Source: Brevundimonas nasdae
GTDB lineage: Bacteria; Pseudomonadota; Alphaproteobacteria; Caulobacterales; Caulobacteraceae
Assembly (NCBI RefSeq): GCF_016654005.1
Contig: NZ_JAEPWN010000003.1
Span: 248,001-312,000, forward strand
Direction: 5' to 3'
Length of the DNA stretch: 64,000 nucleotides
Shown: piece after piece, positions 25,853 to 35,169 of the stretch
Position numbering within the stretch: the first letter of the stretch is position 1
Layout of the letters: each line of letters starts with the position of its first letter
Position numbers and translations under genes: made by a program
Notes under the pieces: model-generated
What the model saw: the letters and a program-made list of their open reading frames with translations, nothing else
Databases searched by the model: none
What the model was told of the DNA's origin: nothing

Positions 25853-27829
25853 ATGGCCGGGGATGCTCCCCACGATGCAGGTGCTCCCCAGCCCGCATCG
25901 AACACGCCGGAAAACGCCAAACACCCCACGGGACACGAGTCCCACGCCCCCGGCGGTCTGACAGCCAAACGTACTGGCTTCATGGCTCTGACGCTGGGTG
26001 CGATCGGCGTGGTGTTCGGCGATATCGGCACCAGCCCCCTGTATGCGCTGCGCGAGGCCATCGGCCATGCCCAGAAGGGCGTGGGCGGCGACCTGGCGAT
26101 CGTCGGCGTGGTGTCGCTGGCCTTCTGGGCGCTGATGGTGGTGGTGACGTTCAAATACGTCTTCTTCCTGATGCGCGCCGACAACAAGGGCGAGGGCGGC
26201 ACCCTGTCGCTGATGGCCCTGGCCCAGTTCGCGGTCGGACGGCGCAGCGCCTGGATCTTCATCCTGGGCGTCTGCGGCGCGGCCCTGTTCTATGGCGACG
26301 GGATCATCACCCCGGCCATCTCCGTTCTGTCGGCGGTCGAGGGCCTGCAGGACGCGCCGGGCCTGTCGGGCAAGCTGGACCCCTTCATCGTGCCGATTTC
26401 GGCGGGCATCCTGATCGTCCTGTTCATGGCCCAGTCGCGCGGCACGGCCCGTCTGGCCAAATATTTCGGGCCGATCATGGCCGTCTGGTTCCTGAGCCTG
26501 GGGGCGCTTGGCCTGCTGCACATCGGCGATGACCCGTCGATCCTGCGCGCCCTGTCGCCGTACTATGGCGTCAGCCTGCTGCTGCACGACGGCTTCCTGG
26601 GCTTCATCATCCTGGGCAGCGTGTTTCTGGCGGTGACGGGGGCCGAGGCCCTGTATGCCGACATGGGCCATTTCGGAAAGGCGCCGATCCGCGCGGGCTG
26701 GCTCTATTTCGCCCTGCCGTGCCTGACCCTGAACTATCTGGGGCAGGGCGCCTTCATCCTGGACAACCCCAGCGCCGCCAGCAATCCGTTCTGGAACATG
26801 GTTCCGGGCTTCGCCTACTGGCCCATGCTGATCCTGGCGACGGTGGCGACCGTCGTGGCCTCGCAGGCCGTGATCACCGGTGCCTTCTCGGTGACCCAAC
26901 AGGCGGTGCAACTCGGCCTGTTGCCGCGCATCGACATCCGCAACACTTCAGAGACTCAGGCCGGACAGATCTATGTCCCGGCGGTCAACACCTTCCTGAT
27001 GATCGGGGTTCTGACCCTGCTGGTCGTGTTCCAGAGCTCGCATAACCTGACCGCAGCCTATGGCGTGGCGGTGACGGGCACCATGCTGGTCAATACGCTG
27101 ATGGCCTATTCGGTGATCCGCAAGGGCTGGAAATGGCCCATGTGGGCGGTGGCGGGCACGCTTATCCCGTTCGCCTTCATCGACAGCGTCTTCCTGACCT
27201 CCAACCTGCTGAAGATCCCTGACGGGGCCTGGATGCCGCTGGTGCTGGGCGCCATCCTGATCGTGATCATGTGGACCTGGGTGCGCGGCACCCAGATCCT
27301 GACGACCAAGACGCGCAAGGACAGTCTGCCGCTGGCCGACCTGATCGAGATGCTGCACGCCCGGCCGCCGCATCGCGCGCCCGGCACCGCCATCTTCCTG
27401 ACCTCGGACCCTGACGTCGCCCCGGTCGCCCTGATGCACAATCTCAAGCACAACAAGGTGCTGCACGAGAAGAACGTCATCCTGACCGTGCGCACTTCGG
27501 AACGCCCGCGCGTAAAGGATTCCGACCGGGTCAAGATGGAGCCGATCAATGACGACTTCAAAAAGCTGACCGTCACCTACGGCTTCATGGAGACGCCGAA
27601 CGTGCCGCGTGCGCTTGGCCTGTGCCGCAAGCAGGGGCTGAAGTTCGACATCATGTCGACCAGCTTCTTCCTGGGACGGCGTTCCTTGATCCCTTCGGCG
27701 CGGCAGGGCATGCCCCTGTGGCAGGACCGGTTGTTCATCTTCCTGATGCGCAATGCGGCCAATCCGACTGACTTCTTCCATATCCCGCCCGGCCGTGTGG
27801 TCGAGCTGGGCGCGCAGGTGGCTGTATGA
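25853..27829 (+). CDS. kup: Kup-type potassium uptake transporter
   Basis: A 658-residue K+/H+ symporter of the KUP/HAK/KT family. The conserved start LGAIGVVFGDIGTSPLYALREA, the loop YGDGIITPAISVLSAVEGL, and GAEALYADMGHFG are all diagnostic. About twelve helices occupy residues 40-470, followed by the cytoplasmic C-terminal domain of about 180 residues. GGAGG lies 6 bp before ATG 25853. The Pro/His-rich N-terminal 35 residues are longer than in E. coli. Its stop overlaps the rsmB start (ATGA), so the two genes are co-translated. Confidence 0.96.
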   Translation: MAGDAPHDAGAPQPASNTPENAKHPTGHESHAPGGLTAKRTGFMALTLGAIGVVFGDIGTSPLYALREAIGHAQKGVGGDLAIVGVVSLAFWALMVVVTFKYVFFLMRADNKGEGGTLSLMALAQFAVGRRSAWIFILGVCGAALFYGDGIITPAISVLSAVEGLQDAPGLSGKLDPFIVPISAGILIVLFMAQSRGTARLAKYFGPIMAVWFLSLGALGLLHIGDDPSILRALSPYYGVSLLLHDGFLGFIILGSVFLAVTGAEALYADMGHFGKAPIRAGWLYFALPCLTLNYLGQGAFILDNPSAASNPFWNMVPGFAYWPMLILATVATVVASQAVITGAFSVTQQAVQLGLLPRIDIRNTSETQAGQIYVPAVNTFLMIGVLTLLVVFQSSHNLTAAYGVAVTGTMLVNTLMAYSVIRKGWKWPMWAVAGTLIPFAFIDSVFLTSNLLKIPDGAWMPLVLGAILIVIMWTWVRGTQILTTKTRKDSLPLADLIEMLHARPPHRAPGTAIFLTSDPDVAPVALMHNLKHNKVLHEKNVILTVRTSERPRVKDSDRVKMEPINDDFKKLTVTYGFMETPNVPRALGLCRKQGLKFDIMSTSFFLGRRSLIPSARQGMPLWQDRLFIFLMRNAANPTDFFHIPPGRVVELGAQVAV

Positions 27830-29214
27830 GTAATGATGCACGGGGCGGACAAAGCTCCCAGGCGCGCGGCCGTCGCATGGCCACCAAGGGACGCCCGCGT
27901 CCCGCCGCCGTCGTGGACGCTGCCGCTCCGTCTCAGGACGACATCGGCGTCGAGGCCCGGGTCGTCGCCGGCATCCTGCTGAACGCCGCGCTGGAGAAAC
28001 GCAACGGTCTGGATGAGGCCCTGTCGCAACCCGCCGCCCGCGCGCTGGAGCCGGTGGACCGCGCCTTCGCCCGCGCCGTGGCCATGGCGGCCCTGCGCCG
28101 CCTGGGCGAGATCGACCAGATTCTGGACCGCCGCCTGAAGAAGTCCCCGCCTGAGGCTGTGCGCACCCTGATGCGCGTGGCCCTGGCTCAGACCCTGGTG
28201 CTGGAGACGCCCGCCTTCGCCGCCGTCTCCACAGCCGTGAAACTGGCCGAGCGCGATCCCAAGACCCGGCCCTACAAGAACCTGGTCAACGCGGTGCTGC
28301 GCGGCATCGGTCGCGAAGGCCCCGGCCTGACCACGGCCGAGAGCAATCTGCCCGACTGGATCGCCGCTCGCTGGAAGGCGACCTATGGAGAGACGGCCCT
28401 GACCGGTCTGGCCCTGGCCGCGCGCGAGGAGCCCGCGACCGATCTCAGCTTGAAGCCCGGCGTCGATCCGGCCGCCATCGCCGATGCGGTCGAGGGCGAA
28501 GTCCTGCCGGGCGGCACGGTCCGCACGGGCCGTCGAGGGGATGTCGCGTCCTGGCCGACCTTCGAGGACGGCGACTGGTGGGTGCAGGACGCCGCCGCCG
28601 CCGTGCCGGGCCGCCTGCTTCACGTGAAACCGGGCGAGACCGTGCTGGACATGTGCGCCGCGCCCGGCGGCAAGACCCTGCAGCTGGCCGCCGCCGGTGG
28701 TCAGGTGGTCGCCCTGGACCGTTCGGCCCCGCGCCTGAAGCGCCTGACCCAGAATCTGGAACGCACCGGCCTGACGGCTGAGGTCGTCGCCATCCCGGCC
28801 GAGGATTGGGAGGACGCCCGCACCTTCGACGCCGTCCTGCTGGACGCACCCTGCACCGCCACCGGCACCTTCCGCCGCAACCCGGAAGTCCTGCGCGCCA
28901 CCAAGCCCGCCGAGGTCGCCAAGCTGGCCGATGTGCAGCACCGCCTGCTGGACGCCGCCGCCGAACGGGTGAAGCCGGGCGGGCGTCTGGTCTATTGCAC
29001 CTGCTCGCTGGAGCGCGAGGAGGGCGAGACCCAGATCATCGCCTTCCTGCGCCGCAACCCCGCTTTCCGCACGGTCGCAGCCGATCCCGCCGCCCTTGGC
29101 GCGCCGGCCGAAGCCCTGACGCCAGAGGGCTGGCTGCGCATCCTGCCGTCCATGTGGGCCGAACACGGCGGGCTGGACGGCTTCTTCGCCGCGAAGCTGG
29201 AGCGGGTTTCCTGA
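27826..29214 (+). CDS. rsmB: 16S rRNA (cytosine-967-C5)-methyltransferase RsmB-like
   Basis: A 462-residue RNA m5C methyltransferase. Residues about 40-170 form the NusB-like RNA-binding domain; the Rossmann methyltransferase core follows with SAM motif LDMCAAPGGKTLQLAA, motif IV LDAPCTATGTFRRNPE (Cys for product release) and motif VI YCTCSLEREEGE (catalytic Cys). This arrangement is that of RsmB/Sun. The N-terminal 35 residues are basic and disordered. The start overlaps the kup stop; rpe follows after 46 bp. Confidence 0.92.
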   Translation: MSNDARGGQSSQARGRRMATKGRPRPAAVVDAAAPSQDDIGVEARVVAGILLNAALEKRNGLDEALSQPAARALEPVDRAFARAVAMAALRRLGEIDQILDRRLKKSPPEAVRTLMRVALAQTLVLETPAFAAVSTAVKLAERDPKTRPYKNLVNAVLRGIGREGPGLTTAESNLPDWIAARWKATYGETALTGLALAAREEPATDLSLKPGVDPAAIADAVEGEVLPGGTVRTGRRGDVASWPTFEDGDWWVQDAAAAVPGRLLHVKPGETVLDMCAAPGGKTLQLAAAGGQVVALDRSAPRLKRLTQNLERTGLTAEVVAIPAEDWEDARTFDAVLLDAPCTATGTFRRNPEVLRATKPAEVAKLADVQHRLLDAAAERVKPGGRLVYCTCSLEREEGETQIIAFLRRNPAFRTVAADPAALGAPAEALTPEGWLRILPSMWAEHGGLDGFFAAKLERVS

Positions 29215-29260
29215 CAGGGAGCGCCTTGCTCCCGCCCGCAACCCGCCTTATCCGAAGGTC

Positions 29261-29926
29261 ATGGCCGTTACTCCCCTGATCTGTCCGTCCATCCTCGCCA
29301 GCGATTTTTCGCGGCTGGGTGAAGAAGTCCGTGCGCTGGAGGCGGCGGGCGCCGACTGGGTTCATGTCGATGTGATGGACGGCCATTTCGTGCCCAACAT
29401 CACCCTGGGCCCCGACATCATGAAGTCGCTGCGGCCCCACACCAGCCTGCCGTTCGACGTGCATCTGATGGTCGCGCCCGTCGATCCGTGGCTGGAGGCC
29501 TTCCGTGAGGCGGGCGCCGACGTGCTGTCGGTCCACCCCGAAAGCGGCCCGCATGTCCACCGCACCCTGGGGCGCATCCGCCAGCTGGGCGCCAAGGCCG
29601 GGCTGGTGTTCAATCCGGGCACGCCCCTGTCGATCCTTGAGGAAGTGGTCGATCTGGTTGATCTGGTTCTGATCATGTCGGTCAATCCCGGCTTCGGCGG
29701 GCAGAAATTTATCGACAGTTCGCTGCGCAAGATCGGGGCGGCGCGCGCCATTCTGGACCGGGCCGGATCCTCGGCCCACCTGCAGGTGGACGGCGGCGTG
29801 ACCTCGGCCAATGCGGCGGCCTGTGTGGCGGCGGGCGCCGACGCGCTGGTCGCCGGATCGTTCGTGTTCAAGGGCGACTATGCGGCCAACATCGCCGCCC
29901 TCAAGGCCGCCCCGGACGCCGCGTGA
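29261..29926 (+). CDS. rpe: Ribulose-phosphate 3-epimerase
   Basis: A 221-residue TIM-barrel enzyme interconverting ribulose-5-P and xylulose-5-P in the pentose phosphate pathway. Signatures: ICPSILASDFSRLGEE, VHVDVMDGHFVPNITLGP (metal ligands), FDVHLMV, and SVNPGFGGQKFI with the catalytic Asp region LQVDGGV. Length is standard. It lies between rsmB and a heparinase-family gene whose GTG start overlaps its stop (GTGA at 29923). Confidence 0.97.
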   Translation: MAVTPLICPSILASDFSRLGEEVRALEAAGADWVHVDVMDGHFVPNITLGPDIMKSLRPHTSLPFDVHLMVAPVDPWLEAFREAGADVLSVHPESGPHVHRTLGRIRQLGAKAGLVFNPGTPLSILEEVVDLVDLVLIMSVNPGFGGQKFIDSSLRKIGAARAILDRAGSSAHLQVDGGVTSANAAACVAAGADALVAGSFVFKGDYAANIAALKAAPDAA

Positions 29927-31746
29927 GCCCGCTGGGTCCTTTCGCGCCCCGCGACGGCGGGCCTGATGTGTCGACGGGCCACATCCCCGGCCTGCCGGGC
30001 GTGCCTGTGCGCACGCCGGTGCGCGCGGGCGATTCCAAGGCCGGCGCCGCCCTGTGGCCCGCCATCGCCGGGCGGCTGGTGACGCGTCAGGTCTGGATCG
30101 AGCTGTACGGCCTGCCGGGCTATGGGCTGACGCTGGGCGGCGGCAAGGTGACCAGCTTCGCCGCCACGCCCCGCGACTTCCGCCCGCATGATCCCGCGCC
30201 GGGCAAGGGCGTGCTGGTCGGGCGCTTCATTCTGGCAGGGGCCTCGATGGAGGTCGAACCGCCCGCCGATCCGTGGAACCGGCCCAGTCCGTCGCGTCCG
30301 TTCGCGGTGCAGCTTCACGCCTTCGCCTGGCTGCCGGGCCTGATGGCGCAAGGGGAGCGCGGCGCCCGCGAGGCCCTGCGGCTGACCCTGGCCTGGCAGG
30401 ACGCCTTCGCCCGCTGGTCGCCCTTCGCCTGGGGGACCGAGACTCTGCCGCGCCGGGTGATCAATCTGTCCTGCGCGGCGCGCAAGATGGGCGCCGTGGC
30501 GACCGAAGCCGAGCGACTGCGTCTGGCCGACAGTATGGCCCGCCAGACGCGCCAGTTGCTGCGCCCCCCCGGCGGGCTGGCCACGCGGGCCGAGCGCTGC
30601 GTCGCCGCCGCCATCGCCGGATGCGTGCTGGCGGGCAATGTCGGTCAGGGCCTGCGCCGCCGCGCCCTGTCGGGCCTCAGCGGCGCTCTGGGTTCGACGG
30701 TTCTGGCGGACGGATCGCACGCCACCCGCAGTCCCGAGGCGGGGCTGGAGCTGTTGCTGGACCTGCTGACGCTGGATGACGCCCTGGCCCAGTTGTCCGA
30801 ACCGGCGCCCGAGGCCGTCACCTCCGCCATCGCCCGCCTGACCAAGGGTTTGCGCACCCTGACCCTGCCGGACGGGCGTCTGGCCGGTTTCCAGGGCGGT
30901 GGACCGTCCACGGCGGCCCGCGTCGCCGTCGCCCGAGCCCATGACGAGCAGACGCCGGACGAGGCCTCGGCTCCGGCTGAGGCGACGGTCGGCGGGCTGA
31001 CCCGCATCGCCAGCCCGCTGCTGACCATCATCGCCGACACGGCCGCCCCGCCGAAAGGCGCATGGGGCTCTGCCGCCTGCGCCCAGCCGATGGCGCTGGA
31101 GATCGCCTGCGGCAAGGACCGTCTGGTCACGGGTTCGGGCTGGACGCCCGCGGCGACGGATCGACAGGCGCTGCGCCTGACGCCGGGCCATTCGACCCTG
31201 ACGCTGGGCGAACGGTCATTGAACGAACCGCTGGGCGGCTGGAAGAGCGAGCTTCTGGGCCCGCGTCTGGTCGGGCCGCCCATCCATTCCGTGTCTGAAC
31301 AGCGTCAGGGAGACGGCGCCGTCTGGCTGGAGATGGAGCATGACGGTTGGACCGAACTGTTCGGCCTGAACCATCAGCGTCGCCTTTATCTGGATCAGAA
31401 GCTGGACGAACTGCGGGCGGAGGAGAAGCTGTTCCCGACGCCGGGCCGCAAGGAGATCGTCCGTCAGATCGCCGCCCCCTACGCCATCCGCTTCCATCTG
31501 GAGCCGGGGGTGCAGGCCTCGCTGGCCCGCGACCGCCGTTCGATCCTGCTGCGCGGCGCCTCGGGCCGGGGCTGGTGGTTCAGGACCGACGGTCCCGACG
31601 TCGCCATCGAACCCAGCGTCCATATCGACGAAGGCCTGACCCGACGGTCCCTGCAGATCGTGGTGCGCGGCTCGGCCCGCACCGACAGCGAAACCAAGAT
31701 CCGCTGGAAGCTGAGCCCGGCGGGCGCGAGCGGCGATCCGAGCTGA
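29923..31746 (+). CDS. Heparinase II/III family protein
   Basis: A 607-residue protein. The N-terminal half is an alpha/alpha toroid (with WIELYGLPGYGLTLGGG and RVINLSCAARKMG), the C-terminal half a beta-rich heparinase II/III domain (VSEQRQGDGAVWLEMEHDGW and FGLNHQRRLYLDQKLDELRAEEKL). Known relatives are polysaccharide lyases, but in alphaproteobacteria this family member is a standing neighbour of rsmB/rpe and purH and has no defined substrate. No signal peptide is visible. The start codon is GTG, overlapping the rpe stop by 4 bp. Confidence 0.88.
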   Translation: MSPLGPFAPRDGGPDVSTGHIPGLPGVPVRTPVRAGDSKAGAALWPAIAGRLVTRQVWIELYGLPGYGLTLGGGKVTSFAATPRDFRPHDPAPGKGVLVGRFILAGASMEVEPPADPWNRPSPSRPFAVQLHAFAWLPGLMAQGERGAREALRLTLAWQDAFARWSPFAWGTETLPRRVINLSCAARKMGAVATEAERLRLADSMARQTRQLLRPPGGLATRAERCVAAAIAGCVLAGNVGQGLRRRALSGLSGALGSTVLADGSHATRSPEAGLELLLDLLTLDDALAQLSEPAPEAVTSAIARLTKGLRTLTLPDGRLAGFQGGGPSTAARVAVARAHDEQTPDEASAPAEATVGGLTRIASPLLTIIADTAAPPKGAWGSAACAQPMALEIACGKDRLVTGSGWTPAATDRQALRLTPGHSTLTLGERSLNEPLGGWKSELLGPRLVGPPIHSVSEQRQGDGAVWLEMEHDGWTELFGLNHQRRLYLDQKLDELRAEEKLFPTPGRKEIVRQIAAPYAIRFHLEPGVQASLARDRRSILLRGASGRGWWFRTDGPDVAIEPSVHIDEGLTRRSLQIVVRGSARTDSETKIRWKLSPAGASGDPS

Positions 31747-31750
31747 CAGG

Positions 31751-32380
31751 ATGCGCCAGACGATTGATCTGTTGGATCTGATGGCGGCGCGGCCGATCAT
31801 GCACCCAAGCCGTATCACTTCATTCGAACTGATCGGCGATGTGGTGACCTTGTCGTTAGAGGGTGCGGCTTGGTGGAGAGAAGATCGTCCGGAAAGCGAA
31901 GGTGAAATACGGTTCCGGTTCCACGGCGTCGCCTGCGGTTCGATCGATCTGACGGAGCTTGTCGATCCCGAATGGGACGAGGCGCTGGACGTGTTCCATA
32001 TTGAGCGTACATCAAACCTCCCTTGGGTTCAGCCATCGACGGTGTCGATCTTCTGTAATGGCGCGATCCCAATGCCTTTGGCGGTTTACACACGTGTCCA
32101 GAATTATCTCCTGGATGTCTCTGCGTTGCGTTCGCCCTCAGATTTCTTGAACGGCGGCGACAGGCTCTCGTGGTTTCTGGAGATCGCACGTTCGCCTGTG
32201 CATCAGTTGGCGACGGCCCCGCCCGCGATCGCTGACCTGATTATCAATGAATTGAACGACCAGGGCGTACCTCACTCCGTCACGTTTCCACGAGGCGGCG
32301 CGGTTCCGGCGCTACTGATCCGGATAGGCGATCACGGCTTCTTCTGCACGCAGGCGACAGCGGAATTCGACCTGGACTGA
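31751..32380 (+). CDS. Orphan hypothetical protein of atypical composition
   Basis: A 209-residue soluble, acidic protein (start MRQTIDLLDLMAARPIMHPSRI) with no signal peptide, membrane segment or motif I recognise. It begins 4 bp after the heparinase stop. Its codon usage is clearly less GC-biased than the genes on either side (codons such as tta, aat, tct and tgt occur freely), suggesting recent acquisition or relaxed selection. ATG 31751 has GAGCTGACAGG upstream, a weak binding site. Possibly part of the upstream operon. Confidence 0.65.
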   Translation: MRQTIDLLDLMAARPIMHPSRITSFELIGDVVTLSLEGAAWWREDRPESEGEIRFRFHGVACGSIDLTELVDPEWDEALDVFHIERTSNLPWVQPSTVSIFCNGAIPMPLAVYTRVQNYLLDVSALRSPSDFLNGGDRLSWFLEIARSPVHQLATAPPAIADLIINELNDQGVPHSVTFPRGGAVPALLIRIGDHGFFCTQATAEFDLD

Positions 32381-32477
32381 TGAAATAGGGGCGCTTCGGC
32401 AGACTCGTGCGGCTGACGTAGCTTGCTGATGGTGCTAGACGCCGCGCCATCCTCCTCCAGCATCCACGGACGCCGCC

Positions 32478-34082
32478 ATGCCTGCCGCTCCCGACTTTCC
32501 GCCCGCCCCTGACCGGGTCAAGCCGCAACGCGCCCTGATCTCACTGTCCGACAAGGCCGGGTTGGAGGATGCGGCCCGCACCCTGCATGATCTGGGCGTC
32601 GAACTGGTCTCGACCGGCGGCACGCGCGCGGCCATCGAGAAGCTGGGCCTGCCGGTCAAGGATGTGGCGGACCTGACGGGCTTCCCCGAGATGATGGACG
32701 GCCGGGTCAAGACCCTGCACCCCATCGTCCACGGCGGTCTGCTGGGCGTGCGCGACGCCGCCGACCACGCCAAGGCCATGACCGACCACGGCATCGGCGC
32801 CATCGACATCGTCTGGATCGACCTCTATCCGTTTGAATCAACGGTTGATGCAGGCGGCTCGTTCGAGGCGGCGGTCGAGAACATCGACATCGGCGGCCCG
32901 GCCATGATCCGCTCCGGCTCCAAGAACCACGGCTATGTCGCCGTCGCTGTGGATGCTGTCTCCATCGACTTGATCCTTGAGGCGCTGAAGGCCGAGGGTT
33001 CGACCGATCTGGCCCTGCGCAAGCGTCTGGCCGCCCGCGCCTTCGCCCGCACCGCCGCCTATGACGCCGCCGTCTCGGGCTGGTTCGCCGGTCAGGTCGA
33101 AGATGCGGCCCCCGCGCGCAAGTCCATCGCCGGTTCGCTGGCCCAGACCCTGCGCTACGGCGAAAACCCGCACCAGACGGGCGCCTTCTACCGCACGGGC
33201 GAACGTCGTCCGGGCGTGGCCTATGCCGAACAGGTGCAGGGCAAGGAGCTGGGCTACAACAACATCGCCGACGCCGACGCCGCCTATGAGCTGGTCGCCG
33301 AGTTCGAGCAGCCCGCCGTCGTCATCGTCAAACACGCCAACCCGTGCGGCGTGGCGGTCGGCAAGGATCTGTCGGAGGCCTATGCCCGCGCGCTGGAATG
33401 CGATGCGGTCTCGGCCTTCGGCGGCGTGATCGCAGTCAACCGTCCGCTGAACGGCGATGACGCCCGCGCCATAACCGGCATCTTCACCGAAGTGGTCATC
33501 GCGCCAGGCGCCGACGACGAGGCCAAGGCCGTCTTCGCCGCCAAGAAGAACCTGCGCCTGTTGATCACCAACGGCCTGCCCGATCCGCATGGTCCGGGCG
33601 AGGTGTTCCGTTCGGTCGCCGGGGGCTTCCTGGTCCAGTCGCGCGACCGGTCCCTGATCAAGCCCAGCGACCTGAAGATCGTTACGAAGCGTCAGCCGAC
33701 GCCGACCGAGATCCAGGACATGCTGTTCGCCTTCACCGTGGCCAAGCACGTCAAGTCCAACGCCATCGTCTACGCCAAGGATGGTCAGACGGCGGGCATC
33801 GGCGCCGGCCAGATGAACCGCCGCGATAGCGCCCGCATCGCCGCCATCCGCGCCAAGGAGGCGGGTGAGGCCAAGGGTCTGACCCAATCGCTGGCCGAGG
33901 GTTCGGCTTGTGCGTCGGAAGCCTTCTTCCCGTTCGCCGACGGCCTGCTGGAAGCGGTCGCGGCAGGCGCCACGGCGGTGATCCAGCCGGGCGGTTCGAT
34001 GCGCGACGCCGAGGTGATCGCCGCCGCCGACGAGAAGGGCATCGCCATGGCCTTCACCGGCGTGCGGGTCTTTAGGCACTGA
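32478..34082 (+). CDS. purH: Bifunctional AICAR transformylase/IMP cyclohydrolase
   Basis: A 534-residue enzyme for the last two steps of purine synthesis. The N-terminal MGS-like IMP cyclohydrolase domain (about 15-160) has [31 protein letters not shown] and [20 protein letters not shown]; the AICAR formyltransferase domain (about 160-534) has [28 protein letters not shown] with the catalytic Lys-His, and [14 protein letters not shown]. Length matches PurH. It converges on the siderophore-interacting protein gene across a gap holding repeat copy C. Confidence 0.97.
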   Translation: MPAAPDFPPAPDRVKPQRALISLSDKAGLEDAARTLHDLGVELVSTGGTRAAIEKLGLPVKDVADLTGFPEMMDGRVKTLHPIVHGGLLGVRDAADHAKAMTDHGIGAIDIVWIDLYPFESTVDAGGSFEAAVENIDIGGPAMIRSGSKNHGYVAVAVDAVSIDLILEALKAEGSTDLALRKRLAARAFARTAAYDAAVSGWFAGQVEDAAPARKSIAGSLAQTLRYGENPHQTGAFYRTGERRPGVAYAEQVQGKELGYNNIADADAAYELVAEFEQPAVVIVKHANPCGVAVGKDLSEAYARALECDAVSAFGGVIAVNRPLNGDDARAITGIFTEVVIAPGADDEAKAVFAAKKNLRLLITNGLPDPHGPGEVFRSVAGGFLVQSRDRSLIKPSDLKIVTKRQPTPTEIQDMLFAFTVAKHVKSNAIVYAKDGQTAGIGAGQMNRRDSARIAAIRAKEAGEAKGLTQSLAEGSACASEAFFPFADGLLEAVAAGATAVIQPGGSMRDAEVIAAADEKGIAMAFTGVRVFRH

Positions 34083-34172
34083 CACCCAATGGAGAAAGAA
34101 GGCGCTAAGGATCACGACGCGGTCGCGCGCGGCCTGAACGCTTTCTTTCCCGATTTTTGACTTGGCTAGGTT

Positions 34173-34355
34173 CAATCGACATTCGCCCTAGAATCGTCAT
34201 TCCAGGGCGTCCGAAGGGCGAACCCGGAACCCAGGGCCACAATCGCACCGCTGGATGCATTCGACGCCGGATGCGCGCCTCCTGGGTTCCGGGTTCTTCG
34301 CTCCGCGCAGCCCCGGAATGACGAGTTGAGGGGTGAAGCAACCGAATGTCGATTG
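34173..34355. repeat. 13-bp inverted repeat flanking repeat copy C
   Basis: CAATCGACATTCG at 34173-34185 is perfectly complementary to CGAATGTCGATTG at 34343-34355. The arms lie just outside repeat copy C and end 5 bp before the stop of the convergent reductase gene. Without the 129-bp insert the arms would form a compact hairpin suited to terminate the convergent purH and reductase transcripts. Confidence 0.75.
34195..34323. repeat. Palindromic intergenic repeat, copy C
   Basis: A 129-bp element with ends CGTCATTCCAGGG (34195-34207) and CCCCGGAATGACG (34311-34323) and nested GAACCCGGAACCCAGG / CCTGGGTTCCGGGTTC. It is homologous to copy B throughout when reversed. It lies between the convergent purH and siderophore-interacting protein genes. 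Confidence 0.9.
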
Positions 34356-34359
34356 GAAT

Positions 34360-35169
34360 CTAGTCCTCGATGACTTCGTGGGCCCCGACCGCGCCTTTGC
34401 GCCAGTAGCCTGCGGCCTTCATGGTCTTGGGGTTGAAGCCCATGGCCACGACCTGCGCCCGCAGCGCCTTGGCGACCAGGGATTCTGCGGCGATCCAGAC
34501 ATAGGCGTCGGCCGGATCGACGGCGGCGGCGGATTGGGTCACGGCCTCGATCAGCGCGTCGGCCTGAGCGCGCGGGCGGCCATTGCGTTCGACCCAGACC
34601 AGGGTCAGGTCGGCGGCGCTGGTCAGGGGCAGTTTCGACGCGGCGTCATCCACCTCGACGATGACGAGGGCGCGCACCGTTGCAGGCAGCTCCTCCAGCC
34701 GCCGGGCGATGGCGGGCAGGGCGGTCTCGTCGCCAATCAATAGATGATTCTGGAAGGCTGTCGGCACGATCAGCGAGCCGCGCGGGCCGCCGACCCCGAC
34801 GATGGCGCCCGGCCCGGCCATCTCGGCCCACTCGGTCGCCGGACCGCCGTGGCCGGTGACGAAATCAATCGTCAGCTGTCTTGTCGCGGGATTGTAGGCG
34901 CGTGGGGTGTAGTCGCGCGCCGCCGGGCGCGGCTCGGGAAAGACCGGTCCGTCAGGTCCGACCGTCGGCAGGGCCAGCGGCTTGCCCGGCTTGGGCGGAA
35001 ACAGCTTCACATGGTCGTCGAAGCCCAGGGAGGTGAAGCCTTCCAGGGCGTCGCCGCCCAGCACGATCCGGCGCAGGCTGGGCGTCAGATCTTCGATCGA
35101 CACGACCTTCAGGGCGCGGAACTTCAGGTCGTGGCGGACACGGCGGGGTATGCGCAGAGCGTCCGTCAT
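34360..35169 (-). CDS. Siderophore-interacting protein / NADPH ferric reductase (YqjH/ViuB-like)
   Basis: A 269-residue flavoenzyme of the SIP family. The N-terminal FAD-binding domain has DDHVKLFPP and ARDYTPRAYNPATRQLTIDFVTHG-like residues (RxYTxR flavin motif, here RDYTPRAY, about 84-91); the C-terminal NAD(P)H domain has GDETALPAIARRLEELP and ends YWRKGAVGAHEVIED, the usual SIP finish. Such enzymes reduce ferric siderophores in the cytoplasm to release iron. Its start overlaps the stop of the PadR regulator (35166-35169), so both are one transcript controlled by the operator at 35801. E. coli YqjH, regulated by the PadR protein YqjI, is the closest functional model. Confidence 0.9.
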   Translation of the reverse strand: MTDALRIPRRVRHDLKFRALKVVSIEDLTPSLRRIVLGGDALEGFTSLGFDDHVKLFPPKPGKPLALPTVGPDGPVFPEPRPAARDYTPRAYNPATRQLTIDFVTGHGGPATEWAEMAGPGAIVGVGGPRGSLIVPTAFQNHLLIGDETALPAIARRLEELPATVRALVIVEVDDAASKLPLTSAADLTLVWVERNGRPRAQADALIEAVTQSAAAVDPADAYVWIAAESLVAKALRAQVVAMGFNPKTMKAAGYWRKGAVGAHEVIED

